This document shows positions 1 to 11,432 of a DNA stretch of 64,000 nucleotides, piece by piece (position 1 is the first letter of the stretch; each line of letters opens with the position of its first letter). The stretch lies in NCBI RefSeq assembly GCF_905475395.1, contig NC_058342.1, positions 18,138,640 to 18,202,639 of the forward strand, in the 5' to 3' direction. The translations under genes were made by a program, and so were the position numbers. This DNA comes from Chrysoperla carnea. Its lineage: Eukaryota; Arthropoda; Insecta; Neuroptera; Chrysopidae. The notes under the pieces were generated by a model that worked only from the letters and a program-made list of their open reading frames with translations, had not been told where the DNA came from and did no database searches.

Positions 1-353
1 TAGTTCATCTCCAGCTCCGGTTGGCTGTCTACACGATACCTAAAAAATGAAAAGAGATAGCAAGCTGAAATTTTTGTAGCATGCTCTGAGCGTAAAAAGT
101 GAGTCAATCGATTAGAACACAGCTTTAGTTTCCATTTCTCCAAAACTATAAACGATAGAGAGTTGAAAATTTGCAGGTAGCTTCAACTAAAGGTCTTGTG
201 AAACATTCTCGAAAAACGAAAAAAAAATCTATAAAATACTTCCGTTGCCTTTTAAATTCTTCTAATTTATAAAAAAAAAAATGCAAGCACTGATATTCAG
301 TACTTTCTATACAAGGTATTTCCACAATTAACTCAGTCAATTGTTTGTTTTTA
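1..353 (-). repeat. Dispersed family A, variant copy (left end cut by the window edge)
   Basis: Family A is a non-coding repeat of about 540-600 bp without terminal inverted repeats. In its own orientation it begins ACAAGTGAAAACAAACAATT, contains TCTATCTCTAACGGTTTACA and GACAGACGGACAGACAACCG, and ends TATACC(..)GGTATA as a small hairpin. This copy is reversed and carries the variant middle with AACGATAGAGAGTTGAAAAT and a poly-A run. Class unknown; it could be a Helitron derivative or a SINE-like element. Confidence 0.7.
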
Positions 354-1410
354 CCTTTTTTTACACCGGAAATTACTCTAACACTAACCTTACATTCTTA
401 TTTAAATCGGTCGACACAGTTTTTCATTTCTGCATTATTGTCTTAACTTTTATAAAACAGATTTGATCTTCAATTTCTACGATCACATCTTGGTGATAAT
501 TATCAAAATTGCCTGTCTTTCAGCAGCTTTGCCATAAGATCCGTATCAACTATGTTTAATTTTAAAGTCAAATTTTTGGATTTCATTTTAAACAAATTTA
601 AAAAAAAAAAACATTTAAAACAAATTTAAAAAAAAAATAAAAAAAAATTGAGCATTTTACTGAAAGTGTCTACCCTGATCGCACTTTTTTGATTATATTG
701 GTTTAAACCTTTAAACGGATCTCGTCTTGGAAAAAGTGTGACGAAATTGAATAAATTCTTGTGAATTAACAAGAATTTAATAAGAATTTAAAGATGATTA
801 CACCGGAAAATTCATACAATGTTTACAAATGGAAATATTTTTAATTTTTAATAATTAATATAAAAAAAAATCTTCAAAATTATGCCATCATAATTACAAC
901 TTAAAATTTTTGTAAAGTACCTCTTTTTTTTTAATATGATAATATGATCCATAATGGTTAGAAAACCACGCAATTGGCTGACGTCAGACTCTTAAAATAT
1001 TTTATATAGGTACATTTTTTGTTTCATGAGCGTTTTTTTTATTGTTTATATTATTTAATTATAAATTATTTCATCATAGAATGTTTAGACGATAAAAGTT
1101 TTTGAATTAGTCGAATTTTTTTGGTATGTTCTGTTTTGATTAAATAATAACATATTCCCCAACTTTTACTTTTTCATGAAAGGCGTGACGTTTTTCGAAC
1201 GTTCATCAAATATCGAATTACCTACATAAATTTTTTAATCTTTTAACTTTGTAAAAATGTTATTAGAACATAAGAAAGTTATGCATTTTATCAGATTTTT
1301 TACACAATGTTTTCTCGAAACACCGTAAATTCGATAGATCGAAAGTCGTTCTAATCCAAAAATGGAAGATTTAAAACGTGCTTTTCTGAATGAATTAAAA
1401 TATAATTAGA
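354..1410. other. AT-rich stretch without a recognised gene
   Basis: Long A and T runs. About 405-560 resembles 26610-26760 (shared GATAATTATCAAAATTGCCT-like core), so an old dispersed repeat is likely. No coding signal. Confidence 0.5.
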
Positions 1411-1895
1411 ACAAGTGAAAACAAACAATTGACTGAGTTAATGGTTGAAATACCATGTAAAGACAGTGTTGATTACTCTGGCACATTACACATACATAAA
1501 TGTCACACACATAAAACTGATATACCCATATAATACTACAACTTGCGCATAATATGTGCTCTCACGGGTAAACGGTGATGTTTACGAAAAAATGTTGTTT
1601 TTTCGTATAAGGAACATTTTTTACATTTGAACTTTTGTTCTATCTCTAACGGTTTACAAGACCCAATTGACCTATGTTGTTCATTTACGAACTCGACCTC
1701 ACGTTTTACGTCCTCAGCATGCTATAAAAATTTCAGCTTTATATCTCTTTTCGTTTTTGAGTAATCGTGATGGCAGACGGACAGACGACAGACGACAGAT
1801 AGACAACCGGAAATGGACTAATAAGGTAATTTTATGAACACCTATACCAAACTTTTGTTCGTAGCACCCATAATTTTAAGCGTTACCCAAAATTT
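1411..1895 (+). repeat. Dispersed family A copy
   Basis: Starts at ACAAGTGAAAACAAACAATT and runs to AGCGTTACC. It lacks the terminal TATACC/GGTATA hairpin, so its 3' end is missing. Confidence 0.75.
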
Positions 1896-2242
1896 TTGTT
1901 AACTTTTGATAAATTTCCAACGGTAATAAATTCTTCAGAATGTTCTCTTTCCCCCTACCCCCCCCCCAATAACAACACAAGATTTTGATGAAATATTGGT
2001 CTGATAAAATATAAGTCAGACGGTTTACATGAGTAAGAATCAAAATTAGAAAATTTTATCTCGTTCTTATAACTTACAACTATGTTTAGACTTTCTCATT
2101 CGATTTTTTTTCAGATTCATTTGTGAGAAACGAGGAGAGTTTGGCGAGGAAGAAAATTTGATTTTTTAATAGCAAAAATGTTTTGACTCTTAGTGATCAA
2201 GTATTTTTTGGGTCGTTGTATACACAATTAATATAAAATAAA

Positions 2243-2612
2243 TATCTTATATATTATTACTCTAGCAAGGTTTTTTCTGTCCCACCCTTACCTTACTTAC
2301 TCTTTTATCAAATTTCATGATTTTATCACTTCTCATTTTCAAGCTTATTATGTCTAAGTTAGGAAAAACTACGCTAGACAAATAATTTGAACGAAAAAAT
2401 ATCATAAGCATGTTTGTTTTTACAGTTGCTCTCCTAATACTCTAGACATATAATTACTATTTTTAATACATGTTAACCCTAACTTTTCACTTTTTTCATC
2501 ACTTTTCTTCGAAATTTGTTGTTTGTTGTTTTTAGTCGCGGGCACAGGGTAGCCACGAGTTACGGTAGCCACATGGGCGGAATTCCACACGGGTCGAGCT
2601 AGTTTCTTTGAT
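2243..2612 (-). repeat. Dispersed family C copy
   Basis: In its own orientation it reads from CTAGCTCGACCCGTGTGGAA through GACATAATAAGCTTGAAAAT to CTTGCTAGAGTAATAATATA. It is shared with 34709-34997 and 49612-50043. The CTAGCTxGACCCGTG start is a form common in insect repeats. Non-coding, class not assigned. Confidence 0.7.
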
Positions 2613-3030
2613 TAGTCAAACTACCTTCTCTTGCAACCAGCCCCTCTCAAAAGTCAACACCAAAGTGCGCTTCTGTAATAAATATCACATTTTTCAATGC
2701 TCAATTTGTTTTAAATAATTTAAATGATGTTAAACATAATGAACAATAATCATTATTAATACCAACCTTGTAGAAATAAAAAAAAAAATGCTCCTTCTAA
2801 GAGGAATCATGTCCTTGATACGTCAATGATTACACACAAAGCAGACAACTATAGTCTTGTTAAAATTATAACAAAGTAGGTGTAAATAAGCTGGGCACTA
2901 AATTCAATGAATTGATAATACAAGTATGAAAGTTCTATATTATAAGCGAATGACTTTCCATATTGTAAGAATATGAAATCGTCACTTTTAGGTGAAAATA
3001 ATGCCTTGTTGTGTTTCACTTTCAAAACTA
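2613..3030. other. Unassigned sequence before tRNA array 1
   Basis: AT-rich sequence. No gene, repeat or tRNA remnant is recognised until the first array unit. Confidence 0.5.
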
Positions 3031-3103
3031 GCCTCGGTAGAACAGTAGGCAGCGCGTAAGTCTCATAATCTTAAGGTCGTGAGTTCGATCCTCACTCGGG
3101 GCA
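3031..3103 (+). tRNA. tRNA-Met(CAT), array 1 copy 1, D-stem changed
   Basis: Full-length, with CAT anticodon and an intact T arm, but the D-stem 5' strand reads GAAC instead of GCGC. This makes two mismatches and also alters box A, so it may be a weak or dead copy. Confidence 0.75.
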
Positions 3104-3170
3104 TTATTTTGACATTTTAACGAGCAATTCAGTTTTGATTAGTTTTTTTTAGGATTCACTTTCCAAACAA

Positions 3171-3243
3171 GCCTCGGTAGCGCAGTAGGCAGCGCGTAAG
3201 TCTCATAATCTTAAGGTCGTGAGTTCGATCCTCACTCGGGGCA
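3171..3243 (+). tRNA. tRNA-Met(CAT), elongator type, array 1 copy 2
   Basis: Consensus array-1 sequence. The acceptor stem GCCTCGG pairs with TCGGGGC (two G-U pairs), the D stem is GCGC/GCGC, the anticodon loop CTCATAA gives CAT, the T loop is TTCGATC and the discriminator is A. The anticodon stem lacks the three G-C pairs of initiator tRNA, so it is the elongator. A TTTT terminator follows four bases downstream. Confidence 0.95.
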
Positions 3244-3311
3244 TTATTTTGACATTTTAACGAGCAATTAAGTTTTGATTAGGAATTTTTTAGGATTCAC
3301 ATTCCAAACAA

Positions 3312-3384
3312 GCCTCGGTAGCGCAGTAGGCAGCGCGTAAGTCTCATAATCTTAAGGTCGTGAGTTCGATCCTGACTCGGGGCA
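3312..3384 (+). tRNA. tRNA-Met(CAT), array 1 copy 3
   Basis: Consensus except CTCAC to CTGAC in the 3' strand of the T stem, giving one mismatch. Likely still foldable. Confidence 0.85.
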
Positions 3385-3452
3385 TTATTTTGACATTTTA
3401 ACGAGCAATTCAGTTTTGATTAGGAATTTTTTAGGATTCACATTCCAAACAA

Positions 3453-3525
3453 GCCTCGGTAGCGCAGTAGGCAGCGCGTAAGTCTCATAATCTTAAGGTC
3501 GTGAGTTCGATCCTCACTCGGGGCA
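3453..3525 (+). tRNA. tRNA-Met(CAT), array 1 copy 4
   Basis: Identical to the array-1 consensus (copy 2), with a TTTT run downstream. Confidence 0.95.
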
Positions 3526-3592
3526 TTATTTTGACATTTTAACGAGCAATTCAGTTTTGATTAGGATTTTTTAGGATTCAAATTCCAAACAA

Positions 3593-3665
3593 GCCTCGGT
3601 AGCGCAGTAGGCAGCGCGTAAGTCTCATAATCTTAAGGTCGTGAGTTCGATCCTCACTCGGGGCA
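3593..3665 (+). tRNA. tRNA-Met(CAT), array 1 copy 5
   Basis: Identical to the array-1 consensus, with a TTTT run downstream. Confidence 0.95.
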
Positions 3666-3732
3666 TTATTTTGACATTTTAACGAGCAATTCAGTTTTGA
3701 TTAGGATTTTTTAGGATTCATATTTCAAACAA

Positions 3733-3805
3733 GCCTCGGTAGCGCAGTAGGCAGCGCGTAAGTCTCATAATCTTAAGGTCGTGAGTTCGATCCTCACTCG
3801 GGGCA
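3733..3805 (+). tRNA. tRNA-Met(CAT), array 1 copy 6
   Basis: Identical to the array-1 consensus, with a TTTT run downstream. Confidence 0.95.
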
Positions 3806-3872
3806 TTATTTTGACATTTTAACGAGCAATTCAGTTTTGATTAGGATTTTTTAGGATTCAAATTCCAAACAA

Positions 3873-3945
3873 GCCTCGGTAGCGCAGTAGGCAGCGCGTA
3901 AGTCTCATAATCTTAAGGTCGTGAGTTCGATCCTCACTCGGGGCA
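3873..3945 (+). tRNA. tRNA-Met(CAT), array 1 copy 7
   Basis: Identical to the array-1 consensus. The downstream spacer differs slightly (TTAATTTTTG) but keeps a T-run terminator. Confidence 0.95.
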
Positions 3946-4013
3946 TTAATTTTTGACATTTTAACGAACAATTTAGTTATTATGAAGAATTTTTAAGTTT
4001 CAATTTCAAAACA

Positions 4014-4086
4014 AGCCTCGGTACCGCAGTAGGCAGCGCGTAAGTCTCATAATCTTAAGGTCGTGAGTTCGATCCTCACTCGGGGC
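4014..4086 (+). tRNA. tRNA-Met(CAT), array 1 copy 8, D-stem change
   Basis: G10 is C, which breaks the first D-stem pair and changes box A. The rest matches the consensus. Confidence 0.85.
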
Positions 4087-4153
4087 ATTATTTTGACATT
4101 TTAAAGAGCAATTCAGTTTTTATTAGGATTTTTTAGGATTCACATTCCAAACA

Positions 4154-4226
4154 AGCCTCGGTAGCGCAGTAGGCAGAGCATAAGTCTCATAATCTTAAAG
4201 TCGTGAGTTCGATCCTCACTCGGGGC
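4154..4226 (+). tRNA. tRNA-Met(CAT), array 1 copy 9, edge copy with changes
   Basis: D-stem 3' strand GAGC instead of GCGC, plus changes at about positions 26 and 45. The anticodon and T arm are intact. As the last unit it is expected to escape homogenisation. Confidence 0.8.
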
Positions 4227-4654
4227 ATTACATTTTTGCCATTTTAAAGTTAAATTCGTTTATTATTTCTCGATTTACCATAGATGAAATGTACTCAGAT
4301 CAATAGAATAAAATCATGATGCAAATATTGCTCGGTGTTTATATACAGGAAACAGATTGTTACTCACTTTTAATTAAAAGACAATTTTGTTAAATGGTGC
4401 TTTGTTTTATAATAAACACGGATTTTTCAACAAGAAATACCCATAAACACTTAAGGACATCATTTATAAATAAAAATCATACTAATAATAGTAGTTTGAT
4501 TATAATATGCGATAAAAATAAATAATAATTGGATTTTCCAATATAATTTTTACACCTGATCGTTTACATATAATGGTTGGATAAAATGTACGCATGATAG
4601 TTATAGGGTTGCCTTTTTCATTTGAAATAATTCCAAAGAGGTTATATTACAAAG
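4227..4654. other. Unassigned sequence after tRNA array 1
   Basis: AT-rich sequence with no coding or RNA signal recognised. Confidence 0.5.
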
Positions 4655-4935
4655 AAGTTTATAAGTATAGGAAACACAATAAGTGGATTATTGACCGCTA
4701 AAAAGAGATCGAAAAACGGGATTGTCTTCCCTCTTTGTCTTGCAGCCTGACAAAGCGCGAATAATAATATTTTGAATTATTTTACAAGCATGTGCATGTC
4801 TGTGTATTTCATAGAGGTAATATAGGATAAACGAAGACAGTTTGAGCACCTTTTTTTAGGTCTCTCTCTATAACGATCAACCGTTTGGATGGGCTCATTA
4901 CGATTCTATGTTATAAATTCTATGAATAATTCTCT
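4655..4935 (+). repeat. Dispersed family D copy
   Basis: Shares TTATTGACCGCTAAAA, GACAAAGCGCGAATA, TGTGTATTTCATAGA and AGGTCTCTCTCTATAACGAT with the reversed copy at 45415-45705. Non-coding; class unknown. Confidence 0.65.
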
Positions 4936-6089
4936 AGTGGGTTGTGCCTCACCCAAGTAGCCCTCACGCTCCTGTGATGCGGCTAACAACTGCGTCTAAC
5001 GCGTACTTGAATGTTTCTTCCGAAGCATAAAATGAGTGATATTCTATTATGACTATTAATTAATTCTTGAAGATGTTGAGGAAGAAGAAATTCAGTTGGA
5101 ACAAATGATGCTAGAGGGTAATGCTGAAGTCCATATTTTATATAAAACAAGGAAAGCTAAAGGTTTCTTTACAAAACTTAGCAATCAAGAAATTTTTTAG
5201 CCTAAACTATAAAGGATGATATTAGAACAAATTCTTCATACAAATATCAACACTACTTCGAAGTCATTTTTGACAACTAATTAATTGATTGTTTTTTGTT
5301 GTATAATTTGTATAAACAAAGTGTTGTAAACATATAGGTATTTTTGTTGTTACGTTTGCGTCAGTACTGCATAAAGAGAGGTATATCCACCCAGCTCCTT
5401 CCTGCTTCAACCGCTACAAACACAGCAAACGAGCAAAATAATGCACCCCTAGGAATGCTATTAAGATGCGCCAATGATGGCTTTATTTGTCTAAGCACAG
5501 ATTTTCAAAATATGTAGATGAAATTCAGGAGCGGATTCCGCACTCAAAAAAGATGATAGGCACGGCACAGCCACTTGAAAATTTGCCAAATATGAAAGAG
5601 ATGTTTTGTACTGTATTTTAGTTTTTTTGTAAATGAATCAACATCAATTTGTAAATGATTTAATGAATCAAATTTTCCATATTTAAACATTTAATTATTA
5701 AGTAAAAATTTTTTATTATTACCATTGTAGATTCTTGAAAAACAAAAATTGAACATATGCAGGGGGATACCGTATAATAAAGGTGAAGGTTATAACCAGT
5801 CTGTTTTGGTAATTTTTTATACGAAAATTTACAATTAATAATAGTGTTAAATATTTAGTTACAATATTTAGTAATTTGTCAACCATTGCAATACAATTAT
5901 CAGAAAGTATACCACAATATTAGGAAAAACGTGCGCGGGAAATACTTTACTAAAATGTGTAATTTATTGAAAATATAAATTTTTACAGCAACATTAGTAC
6001 AAGAAATAGATATGCTTACCCGACTGAGCAACGCAAAGGAAAGGTAATGTGTATTCATATCTGGCACACTAGATATAGTAATATACTTT
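4936..6089. other. Mostly unassigned; two short remnants
   Basis: 5063-5202 is open for about 45 codons (contains EDVEEEEIQLEQMMLEGNAE) and could be a decayed coding scrap, but no family is recognised. 5525-5590 (CTCAAAAAAGATGATAGGCA) matches the reversed stretch at about 15080-15140, so it is a dispersed repeat fragment. Confidence 0.35.
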
Positions 6090-6690
6090 TCACTCAGCAT
6101 CGTCAGCTTTTTAAAATGCAGTCGAACAGTTTGTATAAAGATTCATTGACTGGCCCTGTACTCCGAGGAATAAACCTTACGGCGCTCCACTAATACTTAC
6201 TACATATCGTAAAAAGTAGCAGTCAGATTTGATGCTAAAAAATCGATAAAAAATGAAAATATACGTTCTTGCGCTTTTACGTAACGAAGTGTTTTGAAAT
6301 TGCTTGTAAACGAGTTTATCGTGACTATCATGATTGTATCTACAAGTTTAAGATGAGAATACAAAATTTTTGATCGACTAAATATTGTTATTTTTTCTAT
6401 GAATTCCACAAATAATAGATCGCCGTAGGGCATAAAAATACTAAAATCTCGGAATCCAGGGCCACTCAATGAATCTTTTCCCTCACCAATTTTCACTTTT
6501 CCACTCAGCATCATCAGCTTTAAAATTGCAGTAGAACAGTTTTTATAAAGATTCATTGACTAGCCCTGGACTCCGAGGAATAAATCTTACGGCGCTCCAC
6601 TAATGCTTACTACTTATCGTAAAAAGTAGCATAAAAAGTAGCAATCAGTTTTGATGCTAAAAAATCGATTAAAAAATGAAAATGTGCAAA
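6090..6690 (+). repeat. Two direct copies of a unit of about 170-190 bp with an inverted piece between
   Basis: 6090-6262 and 6498-6688 share AAAGATTCATTGAC, ACTCCGAGGAATAAA, CTTACGGCGCTCCACTAAT and GATGCTAAAAAATCGAT. Between them, 6449-6478 (CTCGGAATCCAGGGCCACTC) is the reverse of the same segment. This looks like a nested or rearranged MITE. Confidence 0.6.
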
Positions 6691-8021
6691 ATTACATTTA
6701 TCTATTCTTATATAGTTTTCAAGTTATTAAAAAGAAGCTTTCTTTAATTTTCGATTTCCCTATTTTACAAAAATTCATGACATGACAGCAAATTTAACAT
6801 TAGCTGTCTTTCAACTTCCTGTAACAAAACAAAAAGCGAGACCCTAAATTCTGTAAACTAACAGTTATATTTTTTTCCTTACTGCTTGTGCTATAAAGTT
6901 AATTCAAAATTTTTATAAATATGTGTTATATAATTCTGAAATTGATTTATCTGGTTACGTAGTAAATAACCCAGAAGCCGTTTTTGTAGAAATGCGCGAT
7001 TTTTCATCGTCAATGTTGACCGATTTATCTGTCATTGCCGGTTTGGTTCATTCGTAATTCGTATATTTATGATAATTAATAAAAGTCAACTGACGTCACA
7101 GTGCTATTCGTATAACTTCGTGTGTTTCCGAATCGTTTTCGCCAATTTGAATTTTATTGATTTTCATTGGCTGCTCTCGGTCGTATGGCTCCAAAAAAAT
7201 CGGAGAAAAAAATAAGCCCATTTATCAAGACATTTACTTTCATTTAAAAATAAGAAAAAATAATGTGAAAAAGGTCTATTTTTTCCATATTATTCTTGCA
7301 AAACAACTTTTGATATGTGGTCTCTATGCCATTTGCAGGTTATGACGTCACCAAGTGTTATTTTCTTTTCTTTTTATTTGTACATTTAAATCCTTCATAT
7401 TTTCGTAGTTATTGATGTTATCAAAAAAATTATTTTACACGAAATTTATTTCACAAAGACCCATTCTATTATGATGAAATTCGGTGCCGATGAGTGTATT
7501 TAGCAGGGTATAAAAGTCGCCGACCATCCTACTACAACATAGTATTGTACCTATTATTTATTGTTTAAAGACATCTTTTTTCTAAAAAGGTCAAATTAAA
7601 TTATTTATTGCATACAAAAAACAAATACATTTTATAGGTATTACATGATTTTAAAAACACAGACATTATTGTGGTAAAAATTTATTTTATAAACAAGCCG
7701 TTACCCATCTGCTTCGTGTGGACAATCACAATACCACCATACTTTCCTCCATCTCTTGACACTTCGCTTGAAACATGGCTGTATTTAAACAATACAGATA
7801 TTTAGTTTTACATTCCTAAAAAAGATCAAAATAAGAAAAGGCAAGTCACAAAGCTCTTTGTTTCGGAGCTGATTTGAAACTTCATTAGCTCATTTGTAAA
7901 CTTATACTGTCTAGTTTTGGAATCTATTGCAAATATCAATAGAAAATTACTTTCTTTTTATTTATAGGCCATTTTATTGCAGATATGATATACAAATTAC
8001 TTAATCAAAATTTAATTCTAT
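6691..8021. other. AT-rich stretch without a recognised gene
   Basis: No coding, RNA or repeat signal that I can support. The short open frame at 7157-7345 has no motif. Confidence 0.5.
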
Positions 8022-8188
8022 TATTATTTTTCTAGCCTGTTTTTTCTTAAGCGATGCATTTTTAGACCGTGAGTCTATTTCGTCATTATCCAGCAAGATA
8101 AGCTTTAAAATTAAAAGTAAATCATGGAAATTGATGATAGAATAAGGACAGGAAAAAGCAGGCTAGAAAAATAATATAAAAGATAAAT
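8022..8188 (+). mobile_element. Short MITE with about 20-bp inverted ends, related inside to family C
   Basis: Ends TTATTTTTCTAGCCTGTTTT and AAAAGCAGGCTAGAAAAATA are inverted repeats. The inside (AAGCGATGCATTTTTAGACC) matches family C (AAGCGGTACATTTTTAGACC). Family C may therefore be an expanded relative. Confidence 0.55.
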
Positions 8189-8290
8189 TCTCACTAATCC
8201 GAACTCATCAAAAACTGGAGGGTGTTGAATTACTGGATTCGTTTGGATTACTGGGATTGTATGGAAAAATTCATGTAATTCATATAATTT
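8189..8290 (-). mobile_element. Fragment of a pogo/Tigger-type MITE
   Basis: TCTCACTAATCCGAAC, TTGAATTACTGGATTCGTTT and CTGGGATTGTATGGAAAAAT match the reverse strand of the whole copy at 36862-37061. The far end is lost. Confidence 0.6.
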
Positions 8291-9595
8291 CGTATTTTAC
8301 TAATTTAATAAGGTTTCTGTATTACACGGCGGGCAAAACGATTATTAGATTCTCAGTTAAGTTTCAGATGGGAGGGTGAATTAAGGAGACTTTCGATTTG
8401 TCTTTGACCTTCAACATAATGTTGGCCTGTGACCCGGCTTCGACCTTCAATTTTTTTGTTCGTTTCGTTCGCAAATTGAGACAAAGCTAATGTATTGTGT
8501 TGATTTTAGCTCAAGTCGTTCAAAAATTACATGATTACAAGCAGACGCATCAACGGTTATATTTATACGTATAAAGATTGTTCAATATATTTAAATAATG
8601 TCTAGAAAGGTTTTTTTTTTACTTCTAATGAATATAAAAAAATTCTAAGATATGAATCTGATTTATGGTGTTTAAGAGCCATAATTAAATTTTTTTTTTC
8701 GTTTGACGATGACCTACGATCCTTATTTATTCTTGATTGATTGATTCTATTATAATGTGTGCAAAGAAATCGATTTACAAGGTGGAATAGACAATTATTA
8801 TAAATGTTTTACAGGAGGGGATTCAAAGGGGGGTAGGTATTGGAGAAAATTGTTCCCTACTAAACAATTTTTGAATCAAAGATTTTTTGTAACTCGAAAT
8901 TACTGACCGACACAAACTAGGGGGCAATTATTTGGGTACCTTAAGGATTTTGTTGGTAATTTAAACAAAGCATGGGGAAAATGCTTAAGTAAAAATAAAT
9001 TAAAACTCAATAAATTTGGGACGTTTTCAGCTAAGAATTATTGAAACTATGTATTCTTGTGGTAATTAAGAATTAAAAGAGAGAATGTAGCAAGTTCCAG
9101 AAGCCGCTGCGCACTATAGTAGGAGTCGGAGCAACCTCACTAGTACCTGCGATAGGGGTTTGCCATTTCTACAAATCCGTGTACATTTTGGACAATGTGT
9201 CGTTTTGAAATAAATAAACGAAACCCTGAATGCGCGCCTGAATTTTTAAATTTCATTTTCATTTAAAATTTTCTGCTATTGGCGCCTCACAACAATTTGT
9301 AGTCGAGATGGGGACCAAAGATGCAACAAAACCTTACTTACACGCTTTAGAAAAATTTACATAAAAACAAAAATTGTTAGGTAAATGTATTTTTGGCCTG
9401 AAAAAAAATCTTTTCGATTTTCTGGACTGTCTGAAACAAAACTCAAATACTATTAACTATCAGATTCAATTGATCTAAAAAATGATTTTTTTGGTACCTG
9501 GTGACACTATCAAAATCCAAAAAATTATTTTTGCTCAGTCATTAACTCGAACTTTATGTAATTTGTAATATAAGTTAAATTTTTCAAACTTTTAT
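8291..9595. other. AT-rich stretch without a recognised gene
   Basis: Nothing recognised on either strand. Confidence 0.45.
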
Positions 9596-10127
9596 GACCT
9601 AGATGTATGAAAGGTATTGTAAGTTTAGTTGCAAGTTTGCAACGCTTAAAAATATTGATGATACGAACAGAATTTTGGTATAGATCACATAAAATCACCA
9701 TATTAGTTGGATTGGTTTCGTAGGACCTATCTTGTAAAACGTTATAGATAGAACAAAAGTTTAAATGTTCCTTATAAAAAAATAAATTAATGTTTAAAAG
9801 ATTTTTTAAACCAAAAAAATCACTCTTTCCCCGTGAGAGCGCAAATTAGAACAAAACTGTAGTGTCCATTTTCTCCAAGACTATGAAAGTTGAAAATTTG
9901 CAGGTAGCTTCAACTATAGTCATGTGAAACATTCTCAGAAAGCAAAAAAAAGTTCTAGAAAACCTTTCGAAAGTTTTCGCACTTTTCGGCGGTCGAAAGA
10001 CCCCCATAATTGTGTTGGCTTTTTAAACTTTTTTAATTAATTAAAAATAATGAAAGCACTGACATTAAACACTTTCTATACAGGATATTTCAACAATTAA
10101 CTCAGTCAATTTCTTGTTTTCACTTGT
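9596..10127 (-). repeat. Dispersed family A, variant copy
   Basis: Reversed copy with the variant middle (GAAAGTTTTCGCACTTTTCG) found also at 1-353 and 33661-33887. The region holding the GACAGACGG motif is deleted. Confidence 0.75.
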
Positions 10128-10889
10128 TTGTTATAAAATTAGAATTAGAAAATTTATGATTGCTTTGATTGCAATGGGTCTAAAGTTTATGGAGGAATTT
10201 CGGGCCTATAATGTCAAATCGCTTAATACGATGATTTAACTCGAACCCAGTTGTTTTGGAAACCCAATGAACCAATGTCGAGTCTCGATTTCTATGTAAA
10301 TTTTTCGTTTCATTTCATTTATTTAGAAAAAAAAGTGTTTAATCTCGCCCTCATATATTACGTGGTAACTAAAAGTTATTGAAAATATCATGTATGAGCG
10401 ACTTTGACTTACATATAAAAGCACAGATCAAATATGGCGAATGGTGCCACTTATCCCCTCCAATTACCCCAACTACCGTACGGGTTTGAGTGGTGAAGTT
10501 GACACAAATGCATGAGTTGTTTGTATGAAATTAATTAACTGTTTAATATAAATTTCAAATAATGTTGTTTTGAAATACAATATAGTTTTAGAGAAAAGAA
10601 AACCTTTACCCAAAATTGTATCAAAATTGTTATTTCGTATAATTGTTTAACCGAAATCTAGGCATGCTGCGAAAAAAATTTACAATAAACCCAAAAAAAT
10701 TGGTTTGTTTTTCTATAAAGACAATTTTAGTTCAAATTTAATGAATGAACAAATGCCTAAAAAGCTAGTATTTTGCTGTCAATTATTGTCTAAACTATTC
10801 GGCTTACAAAAAAATGTTTCAAAAAAAAATTGTTTGCGTGTTTATAAAGAACAATTTTCTAATTTAAAGCGTGCATCTAATGCTTGTCA
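10128..10889. other. AT-rich stretch without a recognised gene
   Basis: An open frame of 62 codons at 10705-10893 has no recognisable motif. Nothing else found. Confidence 0.45.
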
Positions 10890-11115
10890 GTAATGAATCA
10901 GAGTGAGGTTTTAATTGAACCTGAAAAGTTAGACCGAATTCGATGCCGGTCTAAGATATATGTGTCCCTTTGAAACGAATGTTTTTCGTTTGAAGCATTT
11001 TACTCGATTAAATTTATTTATCGACTTTCTTAACATATGACATCCAGACATGGTACGAATGTAAAGGGCGGCAAATATTATTTTTGCCCAGAGCGACAAA
11101 ATAGTTAGATCGGGC
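10890..11115 (+). repeat. Dispersed family B copy
   Basis: Contains GAGGTTTTAATTGAACCT, TATGTGTCCCTTTGAAACGA, TTGAAGCATTTTACTCGATT and TGTAAAGGGCGGCAAATATT. The same order is found at 17790-18580, where a family A copy interrupts it. A shorter piece lies at 32462-32545. Confidence 0.65.
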
Positions 11116-11125
11116 CGTGGTAAAA

Positions 11126-11165
11126 TGGCCTATTCAATGTCGTTATAACTGGTTTTCACTGTACC
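11126..11165 (-). mobile_element. End fragment of a pogo-type MITE
   Basis: Reverse strand reads ACAGTGAAAACCAGTTATAA then CGACATTG, like the left end of the element at 27877. Confidence 0.5.
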
Positions 11166-11432
11166 TTTACTGAAGTAAATACCAATATTTAATTGTTTCT
11201 GTCCAATTTATGAACATAATATCAAGTAAAATCCAGTGTTGGAAACCACTAATAAAAAAAAAGTTTACAACATTACCCAAATATTATTGTAATTAACATT
11301 TTGAACTTGACCACCACATATCAAGGACATTGTATAATAATATACACAAAAAAATTTGTAATTGCTACAAATTTTAAAAGTACTATGTAGACAACTTCTC
11401 TAGTGATGGATCAAACAATCTTGATTCCCTTA

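Larger units (their letters stand above)
3031..4226 (+). repeat. Tandem array 1: nine tRNA-Met(CAT) genes, period 140-141 bp
   Basis: Nine head-to-tail units, each a 73-base tRNA plus a spacer of about 67 bases (ATTATTTTGACATTTTAACG and a following AT-rich part). Starts are 3031, 3171, 3312, 3453, 3593, 3733, 3873, 4014 and 4154. The middle copies are identical and the edge copies carry changes, the pattern expected from unequal exchange. Array 1 has C20 in the D loop and T66, where array 2 has T20 and C66. Confidence 0.95.

Noticed and set aside
3031-4226. Regular repeats with spacers, CRISPR-like at first sight
   Set aside because: Repeats are whole 73-base tRNA-Met genes and the spacers are alike, not unique. 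The setting is eukaryotic.
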